Source: Pseudomonadales bacterium (GTDB taxonomy: Bacteria; Pseudomonadota; Gammaproteobacteria; Pseudomonadales; JAHEIH01). Taken from it: a stretch of 5,765 nucleotides of DNA. The stretch's first letter is position 1. Each line of letters starts with the position of its first letter. The translations under genes and the position numbers were made by a program. Below are positions 1-5,765 of this stretch, one piece after another. Where the stretch lies: NCBI GenBank assembly GCA_023255355.1, contig JALRIU010000024.1, positions 1 through 5,765 of the forward strand. The letters run 5' to 3'. The notes under the pieces are model-generated. The model was given only the letters and a program-made list of their open reading frames with translations. It ran no database searches and had not been told where the DNA came from.

Positions 1-200
1 CTTCAGCAGAATGGGGAGAAGCCGTCGGACTTGCTATTGTCTTTAAACCAGGTGTTTCACTAACCGATCAAGCTATCTGCGATACCATTAGGCAGCGTTT
101 GCGCTCTTCCCGCGTACCAGAAAAAATTCTTGTTGTGGATGAACTACCCTACAACGAGATGGGCAAGTTATTGCGCCGCAAAATTAAGGAGCTTTTCTAG
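1..200 (+). CDS. Acyl-CoA synthetase / AMP-binding enzyme, C-terminal end (5'-truncated by window)
   Basis: The reading frame is open from the left edge (first full codon at 3-5) to a TAG at 198-200, giving the last 65 residues of a protein. They match the small C-terminal domain of the ANL adenylate-forming superfamily. An acidic stretch with WGEAVG comes first, then a helix with IRQRLRSSRVPEKI, then the hallmark VDELPYNEMGKLLRRKIKE. The lysine of NEMGK (codon 165-167) corresponds to the conserved A10-motif lysine that helps form the acyl-adenylate. By family knowledge the full enzyme would be about 500-550 residues and would convert a carboxylate, ATP and CoA to an acyl-CoA in the cytoplasm. 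The substrate cannot be read from this domain. The gene precedes the VOC gene by 76 bases on the same strand, with no visible terminator, so co-transcription is likely. A CoA ligase here suggests the cluster handles a carboxylic acid intermediate. Confidence 0.9.
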   Translation, partial: SAEWGEAVGLAIVFKPGVSLTDQAICDTIRQRLRSSRVPEKILVVDELPYNEMGKLLRRKIKELF

Positions 201-225
201 ATCTACCGAGCCTCACTGAAGTTGA

Positions 226-241
226 ATAACTATTAGGTTAT
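226..241. promoter_or_regulatory. Short AT-rich inverted repeat in the 201-276 intergenic gap
   Basis: ATAAC (226-230) and GTTAT (237-241) form a perfect 5-bp inverted repeat around a 6-base centre, 35 bases before the VOC start codon. It could be an operator half-site pair or a weak hairpin. It has no G+C-rich stem or T-run, so it is not an intrinsic terminator. The rest of 201-276 holds a TATTAT (241-246) that resembles a -10 box, but no good -35 at proper spacing (TTGAAT at 222-227 is only 13 bases away). Chance occurrence is quite possible. Confidence 0.15.
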
Positions 242-276
242 ATTATGGCTGTGATTTCTTCATATAGGATGTTGTT

Positions 277-786
277 ATGAATTGGCAACGCCCAACAAGT
301 AAATACCCTGTCGGAGAAGGACTACTTTTGGGTGAGCAATTCCAAATAGCCTATGCGACCAATGATATTGAACAAAGTAAAAAAGACTTCGCAGACCGCT
401 TTGGTATTAGATCCTTTAGCACTTTAGAAGGAGCGACACCAGCAGGAGGCTATATCCAAGTTGCCCTAGCTTGGGTAGGCACAACCATGTACGAACTGCT
501 CACCGCATCTGGACAAGGTAGTGAGCTTTACATGAGTAATCTTTCTGAGAAAGATTATCAAGTGCGCCTTCACCATCTGGGTTTTATCCTGCACAGCGAT
601 GAACAATGGCAACGTCTGCATCACAGATTCGAGCAAGCTAATATCCCTGTTCTTTATGAAAACCATACCAAGGGCTTCATGCGCAGCTGTTTTATTGAGG
701 CCCCTGGTCTAGGACATTTTTTTGAGTATCTTTATCCTGAACCTGCTGGACTCGATTTTTTCATGAACAACGTCCCTAAACACTAG
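277..786 (+). CDS. VOC (glyoxalase/bleomycin-resistance fold) family protein
   Basis: This is a 169-residue cytoplasmic protein with two vicinal-oxygen-chelate modules. The first begins around FQIAYATND (residues 22-30) and reaches MYELL (71-75). The second begins at LHHLGFIL (98-105) and ends at HFFEYLYP (147-154). The expected metal-ligand positions read Gln23, Glu73, His100 and Glu150, a Q/E/H/E set like that of human glyoxalase I, so the site looks intact. Members of this fold perform metal-dependent isomerisations, epimerisations, ring-cleaving dioxygenation or glutathione chemistry, and the sequence does not say which. Length fits a single-chain two-module VOC protein. The ATG at 277 is preceded by AGGA (266-269) at good spacing. 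The DUF1214 gene starts 10 bases after the stop. In this setting a role on a CoA-thioester or keto intermediate of the pathway is an inference. No signal peptide is visible. Confidence 0.85.
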   Translation: MNWQRPTSKYPVGEGLLLGEQFQIAYATNDIEQSKKDFADRFGIRSFSTLEGATPAGGYIQVALAWVGTTMYELLTASGQGSELYMSNLSEKDYQVRLHHLGFILHSDEQWQRLHHRFEQANIPVLYENHTKGFMRSCFIEAPGLGHFFEYLYPEPAGLDFFMNNVPKH

Positions 787-796
787 AGGCAAAATA

Positions 797-1969
797 ATGA
801 CACTGCACAGTAAACTCACCGACCACTTAAACCATCTAGAAGATGCTGTTGCTGAGCTTGCTAACACATGGCGCCCTGACGATGAGCACTATCGCGCAGA
901 CGTCTATCGACAAGCAATGTGTAGTCTTTCATACAGTTATTTTGCGTTTTTTCACGCCACACCGGAACACCCCGACTGGGCACCACTTTGGAACCCCGTC
1001 TATACCTTGCAACCGAACCCTGATGATATCTATCTGTACAGCCCAATTCGAGGCGATCTGCAATATCGAGTCAGCGGACAGCGAGGCAGTGTAAAAATTT
1101 TAAGTTTTACTACCCAACGCTTTATGTCAGGCATGGTCGATGATATATCGCAAATTGGAGGTCACAATGAAATCGATGATAGCGATTTTTCTGTCGATGC
1201 AGAGGGTAATATCGATATCTTATTTAGCGCAGAAAAACCTATCGGATACACTGGCGATTGGGCTCCCATTCACCCTGAAGCAACTGGGATGATGGTTAGG
1301 TTTCGAAGTTACGATTGGGAAAACGAAGTCGACCCAAGGCTTTCGATTGAATGCTTAGCTGAAGTCCCCCTAAAGCCCCGACTTAGCCCAGATGATATTC
1401 AATTTCGAATTGAAGAAATGGCAAAGTTTCCATCCCGTAAAACTCGCTCATATTATCGTATGCAAAATGGTGTCAAAGAACGAGTTGGGTTTAATGTATT
1501 CGAACCCATCAGAATGCAAGGCGCACTCGCCAAACAAGTCTACTGGCCTGCATGCTTTCAGTTTGCAGATGATGAGGCGTTAATTATAGAAACCGACCTT
1601 CCTAACCAGCGGCCATATTGGAACATCCAATTAAATGACCCCTACTTTAACTCATTGGAGTATGTGTACCGACAATCGAGTTTAAATGGACACAGTTCCC
1701 ACATAGATAGCGACGGAAAATTTAGGGCTGTTATAGCATTAGAGGATCCAGGCGTTCCTAATTGGCTCGATCCAGCAGGCTTTAATGAAGGAGGTATTTA
1801 TGGCAGATGGTTTGATTGTGATAGCGCGCCATTACCGACTATTAAAGTGGTCAAAAAAGATAAATTAAGAGATTTTCTGCCTGAAGATACCCCGATGATC
1901 TCTCCAGAAGAGCGCAGCTTGAGCTTAAAACGCCGCATCAAAGCATGCCAACGACGTCGCAGATGGTAA
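797..1969 (+). CDS. DUF1214-type protein of unknown function
   Basis: This is a 390-residue protein with no catalytic motif that I recognise. The N-terminal third is helical (about residues 1-55). A beta-rich region follows with NPDDIYLYSPI (74-84), YRVSGQRGSV (90-99) and an acidic segment. Then come GDWAPIHPEATGMMVRFRSYDW (153-174) and a C-terminal domain with RPYWNIQLNDPY (272-283), DSDGKFRAVIALEDPGVPNWL (304-324) and GGIYGRWF (332-339). This order and the late nWL...G motifs resemble the DUF1214 family, which is found in actinobacteria and proteobacteria, often near redox and lipid or steroid genes. This family call is from memory and not from a search. The tail is strongly basic (LKRRIKACQRRRRW, 377-390). 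No signal peptide or membrane helix is evident. The ATG at 797 follows AGAGG (785-789), which overlaps the VOC stop. The next gene begins 6 bases after its stop, so the two are almost certainly co-expressed. Function is unknown; an accessory or substrate-binding role is only a guess. Confidence 0.72.
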   Translation: MTLHSKLTDHLNHLEDAVAELANTWRPDDEHYRADVYRQAMCSLSYSYFAFFHATPEHPDWAPLWNPVYTLQPNPDDIYLYSPIRGDLQYRVSGQRGSVKILSFTTQRFMSGMVDDISQIGGHNEIDDSDFSVDAEGNIDILFSAEKPIGYTGDWAPIHPEATGMMVRFRSYDWENEVDPRLSIECLAEVPLKPRLSPDDIQFRIEEMAKFPSRKTRSYYRMQNGVKERVGFNVFEPIRMQGALAKQVYWPACFQFADDEALIIETDLPNQRPYWNIQLNDPYFNSLEYVYRQSSLNGHSSHIDSDGKFRAVIALEDPGVPNWLDPAGFNEGGIYGRWFDCDSAPLPTIKVVKKDKLRDFLPEDTPMISPEERSLSLKRRIKACQRRRRW

Positions 1970-1975
1970 ACCTAT

Positions 1976-2761
1976 ATGCTTGAACATTTTAACTTTAGTA
2001 ACAAAGTAGTCATTGTCACGGGCGGCGCTACGGGCATTGGTGCAGCATGCGCCGAGATGTTTGCCCAATTGGGAGCCAAACTCGTCATCGCCAGCCGCAA
2101 CATGGAACGATTGAGCGCTAAAGCGGCATTTATTAAGCAGCAATATAATACAGACTGCCTACCGTTAGAGTGCGATGTTCGCGACGAAGCTGCAGTGCAA
2201 AACATGGTCGCGCAGACGCTACAACATTACGGACGAATCGACGTACTCGTCAACAATGCAGGTGGCACCCATATGCGCCCAATCGAATCCATCGATGCGG
2301 CAAGATGGCACAGAAGTTTTGCCATCAATGTCGATGCGGCTTTTTACTGTACTCAAGCAGTGGGTAAATTTTTTCGCCAACAGGGCGGGGGCAGTATCGT
2401 CAATATATCCTCGATGGCGGGCGAAAAAGGAACGCTTAATGGGGCCGCTTATTCCTCTGCTAAGGCTGCCTTGCAAATGTTTACTCGTGTTTGTGCCGCC
2501 GAGTGGGGACCGCTGGGGATTCGAATCAATTGTGTTGCACCGGGTATGATTTTATCCGACATTGCCAAGGAACATCTAACAGCCTCGGGAATTGATATAG
2601 AGGCAGGCATTAAATCATTTCCCTTGCAACGCGCAGGCACGCCAGAAGATGTCGCGCAAGCAGTGATATTTTTGGCAAGTTCGGCCGCTAGCTATATCAC
2701 AGGCGAGACAATCTGCATCAATGGTGGACCACAACTTGGCGGCAACAGAAAGGAGTCATAA
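1976..2761 (+). CDS. Short-chain dehydrogenase/reductase (SDR), NADP(H)-type
   Basis: This 261-residue classical SDR has every core motif in place. The cofactor loop is TGGATGIG (15-22), the adenine-site aspartate is in CDV (66-68) and NNAG is at 93-96. The active-site Asn is 118 (INVD), the catalytic Ser is 146 (NISS), and Tyr159 and Lys163 form YSSAK. APG (188-190) follows, then a C-terminal TGETICINGG. The residues after the second beta strand are ASRN (39-42). Arg41 is the usual mark of NADP(H) preference. It would reversibly oxidise a secondary alcohol or reduce a ketone in the cytoplasm; the substrate is unknown. The SD before ATG 1976 is weak (only AGATGG at 1961-1966). With a gap of 6 bases from the DUF1214 stop, translation probably depends on coupling. 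The start fits the family, as the Rossmann strand begins at residue 10. Its stop is 3 bases from the sulfotransferase start. Confidence 0.93.
   Translation: MLEHFNFSNKVVIVTGGATGIGAACAEMFAQLGAKLVIASRNMERLSAKAAFIKQQYNTDCLPLECDVRDEAAVQNMVAQTLQHYGRIDVLVNNAGGTHMRPIESIDAARWHRSFAINVDAAFYCTQAVGKFFRQQGGGSIVNISSMAGEKGTLNGAAYSSAKAALQMFTRVCAAEWGPLGIRINCVAPGMILSDIAKEHLTASGIDIEAGIKSFPLQRAGTPEDVAQAVIFLASSAASYITGETICINGGPQLGGNRKES
2749..2755 (+). promoter_or_regulatory. Strong Shine-Dalgarno site for the sulfotransferase gene
   Basis: AAAGGAG lies inside the last codons of the SDR gene, 9 bases before the ATG at 2765. It is the best SD within the plus-strand operon and supports that ATG as the start. It contrasts with the weak site before the SDR gene itself. 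Confidence 0.75.
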
Positions 2762-2764
2762 ATA

Positions 2765-3940
2765 ATGACTAGCTTGGCGACACCTCCTAAACAATTTCAC
2801 CAAAGCATACAACAATTACATGACCGAGTTATTGACGCTTTGGGTGCAGATGACTTTGGCCCCCAAGACTATCTCGAGGGACTAAACGTTCTTTTACTAT
2901 CGCTAGATTATGATCCACAACTTACAGAAAAAGGCCGCCAAATCGCATGGGATGAATTGTTCGCAGCACTTTATGCCCGTGCCCATACCTATCAACAAAT
3001 GGCCAAATATCCAGACTGTGAGAAGAATCAAATCATTTCTCCGGTCGTTATCACTGGTCTACCGCGTTCTGGCACCACAGCATTGCATAAATTATTGGCC
3101 GTCGACCCACGCTTTCAAGGTTTGCAAACTTGGTTAATTGGCAACCCGATGCCTCGCCCTCCTGTGGAGGATTGGCAACACTATGACGCCTTTCAAAAGA
3201 CGCTCGCAAAACTTGAGCAGCGCTATAAAGATGTTCCTGAAAAAAAGATGGCCCATCAAATGGTAGCAGACGAAGTCGATGAATGCTGTTTAATTTTACG
3301 ACAAGACTTTCGCTCAAATATTTGGACCTATCTTTGGAGTGCAGCAAGTTACGATGTCTGGCTGCAAACCCAGTCAGAACTATCGAGCTATCAACATCTG
3401 TATCGTGCAATGCAAGTCATGGGACACAATACCCCGTCACAACGCTGGCTCTTGAAAAACCCGGGTCATATTCAGCATTTGGATACCTTGTTTGCTGTTT
3501 TTCCTGATGCAAAAGTCATCCAGACCCATCGCGATCCCGCCAAAGCAATTCCCTCTTTGGCACAACTGCTTATTCATAATCACAAACTCGTGGAAGAGGG
3601 TCGTTTTGAACTTCGAACACAAATGATGGCCATCCGTGAAATGGAAAAATGGGCCGATGCATGCGACAAAGCAGATAATGTCAGAGCAAAATATCCAACT
3701 CAAATACTCGACATCTATCATCGCGATTTTCATGCATCTCCTATAGAAACGGTACAACGGATTTATAAGTTCATTGACGAGCCTTTAGACGAGCTCACAC
3801 AAATGGCGATGCAACAACGTATTATCGATGATCCAGAACGAAAACATGGTAAGCATCAATACAATATTTCGGATTTTGGTTTAAGCGAACAGCAAGTTAG
3901 GCAACGCTTTGCCAATTATATAGGTCGTTATAATCTATAG
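2765..3940 (+). CDS. PAPS-dependent sulfotransferase family protein
   Basis: This is a 391-residue protein. A helical N-terminal region of about 90 residues precedes the 5'-phosphosulfate loop ITGLPRSGTTALHKLL (96-111). The 3'-phosphate site is in VIQTHRDPAK (251-260), with Arg256 and Ser264 eight residues apart as in known sulfotransferases. WLLKNPGHIQHLD (228-240) and the acidic ADEVDECC (168-175) are other segments typical of this longer bacterial type (Sulfotransfer_3-like). By family knowledge such enzymes move a sulfuryl group from PAPS to a hydroxyl, but the long ~390-residue bacterial group is largely uncharacterised and its acceptors are unknown. No signal peptide or membrane helix is evident, so it is cytoplasmic. 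It sits 3 bases after the SDR and 9 bases before the zinc dehydrogenase, which implies that its substrate is an alcohol handled by those enzymes. No sulfatase or PAPS-synthesis gene is in the window. Confidence 0.9.
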   Translation: MTSLATPPKQFHQSIQQLHDRVIDALGADDFGPQDYLEGLNVLLLSLDYDPQLTEKGRQIAWDELFAALYARAHTYQQMAKYPDCEKNQIISPVVITGLPRSGTTALHKLLAVDPRFQGLQTWLIGNPMPRPPVEDWQHYDAFQKTLAKLEQRYKDVPEKKMAHQMVADEVDECCLILRQDFRSNIWTYLWSAASYDVWLQTQSELSSYQHLYRAMQVMGHNTPSQRWLLKNPGHIQHLDTLFAVFPDAKVIQTHRDPAKAIPSLAQLLIHNHKLVEEGRFELRTQMMAIREMEKWADACDKADNVRAKYPTQILDIYHRDFHASPIETVQRIYKFIDEPLDELTQMAMQQRIIDDPERKHGKHQYNISDFGLSEQQVRQRFANYIGRYNL

Positions 3941-3949
3941 GGATATATC

Positions 3950-4957
3950 ATGAAAGCAGCCATCTACCCCGGCCATGGCCAAGCACTCGAAATACACGAC
4001 GTCGAAGACCCCTCTCCTTCAAGCACGGACATTGTGATTAAGGTTCACCGCTGTGGTATTTGTGGCACAGACTTGCATATGACCGAAGGACATACCTGGC
4101 AATTTCCCACTAATTGCATCCCTGGCCATGAATTTGCTGGTGAAATTGTCGACATCGGCGCAGAGGTTAAAGGCTACAAAAAAGGTGATCTCATCACCGC
4201 CCTACCCTCAACCGGCTGCGGTCAATGTGTCGCCTGTCACGCTGGTAACTATGTGCTTTGCCATCATAGTCCCGGAGTGCTGGGTGGCTTTGCAGAGTAT
4301 ATGTCAATCCCAAGCAAGGTTGCCCTGAAGTTACCAACCCATCTGAATGCTGCCGATGGCGCACTTATCGAACCCCTCGCCGTGGGATTATATGGCGTGC
4401 GTATAGCTCAGCTACAAAAAAATGATACGGTGCTCATTATGGGCGCCGGCTCAGTGGCCTTGTGTACCGCATTTTGGGCCAAACATATGGGTGCCAAAAA
4501 GGTTGTTATTTTATCTCGATCAGCTTGGCGGCAGACCATGGCATTAAATATCGGGGCCGATGCAGTCGTTGTACAAAGTGACACCACAGAGGCAGAACTT
4601 AACGAACTATTCGCCGGAAAAGCTGATGTTGTCTTTGAATGTATCGGCCAACCCAACCAGCTTATGCAAGCAGTTAATTACGCGAGGGTATTAGGCAAAG
4701 TGGTTTCTTTGGGATTTTGCACCCAAGCTGACCCAATAATCCCAGCCATCATTGGCTACAAAGGGGTATCTCTTTTTTTCCCCGTAGGCTATACCTTACA
4801 AGACTTTAAGTACGCCGCCGACACAATGGATAAAGGCCATGTTGACCCTAAAATCATGATTACGTCAACGCGCCCACTGGATGATATCGCATTGGCATTT
4901 AGCTCTTTAAGACAGGCTAATCAAGAAACCAAGATACATATTAGCCCGCTACTCTAA
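3950..4957 (+). CDS. Zinc-dependent medium-chain alcohol dehydrogenase (MDR family)
   Basis: This 335-residue protein has the full two-zinc MDR layout of the sorbitol/threonine dehydrogenase type. Catalytic-zinc residues are Cys38 in CGICGTDLH, His60-Glu61 in GHEFAGE and probably Glu141 in EPLAVGL. Cys90, Cys93, Cys96 and Cys104 form the structural-zinc lobe. The nucleotide loop is MGAGSVA (164-170). Its third glycine is replaced by Ala170, and the residues after the next strand are LSRS (188-191) where NAD enzymes carry Asp. Both suggest NADP(H), as inference. It would oxidise an alcohol or reduce an aldehyde/ketone; the substrate is unknown. At 335 residues it is slightly shorter than typical (340-350), but no motif is missing. 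The start ATG follows AGGGA (3939-3943), which overlaps the sulfotransferase stop. It is the last gene of the plus-strand operon, and the opposing SDR stop lies 2 bases beyond. Confidence 0.94.
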   Translation: MKAAIYPGHGQALEIHDVEDPSPSSTDIVIKVHRCGICGTDLHMTEGHTWQFPTNCIPGHEFAGEIVDIGAEVKGYKKGDLITALPSTGCGQCVACHAGNYVLCHHSPGVLGGFAEYMSIPSKVALKLPTHLNAADGALIEPLAVGLYGVRIAQLQKNDTVLIMGAGSVALCTAFWAKHMGAKKVVILSRSAWRQTMALNIGADAVVVQSDTTEAELNELFAGKADVVFECIGQPNQLMQAVNYARVLGKVVSLGFCTQADPIIPAIIGYKGVSLFFPVGYTLQDFKYAADTMDKGHVDPKIMITSTRPLDDIALAFSSLRQANQETKIHISPLL

Positions 4958-4959
4958 GA

Positions 4960-5748
4960 CTAACCGTGTAACATGATCCGGCCACCATTGACGGGCACAA
5001 TTTGGCCATTAATAAAGCCTGAGGCATCGCTTGCTAAAAAGAGCATCACCGGGGCCATGTCTTTATCTGGATCCCCCATCCGTCCACCGAGTGGCACTGT
5101 TTGTTTTTCCTTAGCTTTAAAGGCAGCAAGGTCTGACTCTGACAAACTTGCCAAATAAGTCTCATACATTGGCGTCGCCATGGTTGGATTAACACAATTA
5201 CAGCGAATGTTATATTTTGACGCCCATTCTTTAGCTATGGTGCGAGTCCAGGACAAGACAGCTCCCTTCGAGGCGGCGTATAGGGCACCATTCGGCATAC
5301 CAGCCATCGCGACGTCTGAGGCAAAATTAATAATATTGCCCTGACCTTCATCTATAAATATTTTACAGGCTGCTTGGTTGGTCAATATTGTACCGTTGAT
5401 ATTAACCCCCCAAATGGCTTGCATTTGTTGCACCGACCAATCCTCAGCAGGACTAGAAAAATCAATAGCGGCAATATTCGCAAATACATCTAACCCTCCC
5501 AGATAATGCTTAGCTTCAGCAAAGGCATCATTGACACTGTCAGGGCTAGAAATATCGCACTGAACAAACATCGCTTCACCGCCTTTTGAGGTCTGATTAT
5601 TAGCCACATCAACCTCGCGCTGACCACTAACTGGATCGATTTCTAATGAAACCACTTTAGCACCCTCGCGCACATAGGCACGCAAGGTAGAAGCGCCTAT
5701 GCCACGACCACCCCCGGTGATGATGATACGTTTTCCTGTTACGTCCAT
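4960..5748 (-). CDS. Short-chain dehydrogenase/reductase (SDR), NAD(H)-type, convergent
   Basis: This is a 262-residue classical SDR on the opposite strand. It shows TGGGRGIG (11-18), Asp65 in CDI, Asn116 in GVNING, Ser144 in NFASDV, and Tyr157 and Lys161 in YAASK. A C-terminal NGQIVPVNGG (247-256) follows. Glu36 at the end of the second strand (VVSLEID) points to NAD(H). Two family motifs are altered. NNAG reads NIAA (91-94), and the usual PG after the sixth strand is Pro188-Thr189. The catalytic tetrad is nevertheless complete, so an active alcohol dehydrogenase or ketoreductase is expected. The start is well supported by AAGGAG five bases upstream. It is clearly distinct from the other SDR in the window and is not a recent duplicate. 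It is transcribed towards the operon from a promoter outside the right edge and may begin a second, oppositely oriented unit of the same pathway. The substrate is unknown. Confidence 0.93.
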   Translation of the reverse strand: MDVTGKRIIITGGGRGIGASTLRAYVREGAKVVSLEIDPVSGQREVDVANNQTSKGGEAMFVQCDISSPDSVNDAFAEAKHYLGGLDVFANIAAIDFSSPAEDWSVQQMQAIWGVNINGTILTNQAACKIFIDEGQGNIINFASDVAMAGMPNGALYAASKGAVLSWTRTIAKEWASKYNIRCNCVNPTMATPMYETYLASLSESDLAAFKAKEKQTVPLGGRMGDPDKDMAPVMLFLASDASGFINGQIVPVNGGRIMLHG

Positions 5749-5753
5749 TTGTA

Positions 5754-5759
5754 CTCCTT
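5754..5759 (-). promoter_or_regulatory. Shine-Dalgarno site of the minus-strand SDR gene
   Basis: CTCCTT on the plus strand reads AAGGAG on the minus strand, five bases before the ATG whose first base is 5748. It fixes the start of the SDR. Only six more bases follow to the window edge, so no promoter can be assessed. Confidence 0.75.
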
Positions 5760-5765
5760 ACAATA

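Noticed and set aside
222..246. Possible promoter TTGAAT with TATTAT
   Set aside because: The two hexamers are only 13 bases apart, too close for a sigma-70 promoter. I kept only the inverted repeat as a low-confidence site.
2175..2549. A 124-codon plus-strand open frame overlapping the first SDR gene
   Set aside because: It sits in another frame of a gene with all SDR motifs, and its translation shows no family features.
3051..3410. A 119-codon minus-strand open frame inside the sulfotransferase gene
   Set aside because: It lies wholly within a gene with clear PAPS-site motifs, has no recognisable domain, and is antisense to a conserved coding region. It is a shadow frame.
3437..3757. A 106-codon minus-strand open frame rich in Cys, Phe and Met
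   Set aside because: It is antisense to the 3'-phosphate-binding region of the sulfotransferase, and its odd composition is what a reversed coding frame gives.
1976..5748. The two SDR genes as a recent duplication or inverted repeat
   Set aside because: The proteins share only family motifs and differ in cofactor residues, in the NNAG region and throughout the variable parts. There is no evident nucleotide-level repeat.
1..5765. Defence system, mobile element or CRISPR signal
   Set aside because: All genes are metabolic enzymes or accessory proteins. I saw no transposase, integrase, nuclease, terminal repeats or repeat arrays.

Overview
The window is a compact, gene-dense piece of bacterial chromosome from the middle of a metabolic gene cluster. 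It has one partial and six complete protein-coding genes and almost no intergenic DNA. The genes have SD-type ribosome sites, single-digit spacers and moderate G+C (judged by eye). The protein styles are those of Proteobacteria, and a marine or environmental gammaproteobacterium is a reasonable guess. That placement is inference; nothing here fixes the taxon. I saw no RNA genes, mobile elements, CRISPR arrays, long repeats or broken genes.

Layout: positions 1-200 hold the 3' end of an acyl-CoA synthetase (AMP-binding) gene. After a 76-base gap come five same-strand genes spaced 10, 6, 3 and 9 bases apart, surely one transcription unit: a VOC/glyoxalase-fold protein (277-786), a DUF1214-type protein of unknown function (797-1969), an NADP-type SDR (1976-2761), a PAPS-type sulfotransferase (2765-3940) and a zinc-dependent medium-chain dehydrogenase (3950-4957). 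A second, NAD-type SDR (4960-5748) lies on the minus strand and converges on the operon with only 2 bases between the stop codons. Its SD is in the window, but its promoter is beyond the right edge. The only gap of note is 201-276, with no convincing promoter or terminator, so the acyl-CoA synthetase gene may head the same operon.

Taken together, the genes look like a catabolic or modification module for a hydroxylated, probably hydrophobic substrate such as a steroid, terpenoid or other alicyclic alcohol/acid. Three dehydrogenases could interconvert alcohols and ketones, the ligase could activate a carboxylate to a CoA thioester, and the VOC protein could do a metal-dependent isomerisation, epimerisation or ring cleavage. 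The sulfotransferase would transfer sulfate to or from a hydroxyl. The DUF1214 protein has no assigned role. The substrate is not visible in the sequence. The most interesting feature is a sulfotransferase plus a DUF1214 protein embedded between redox enzymes in one tight operon.
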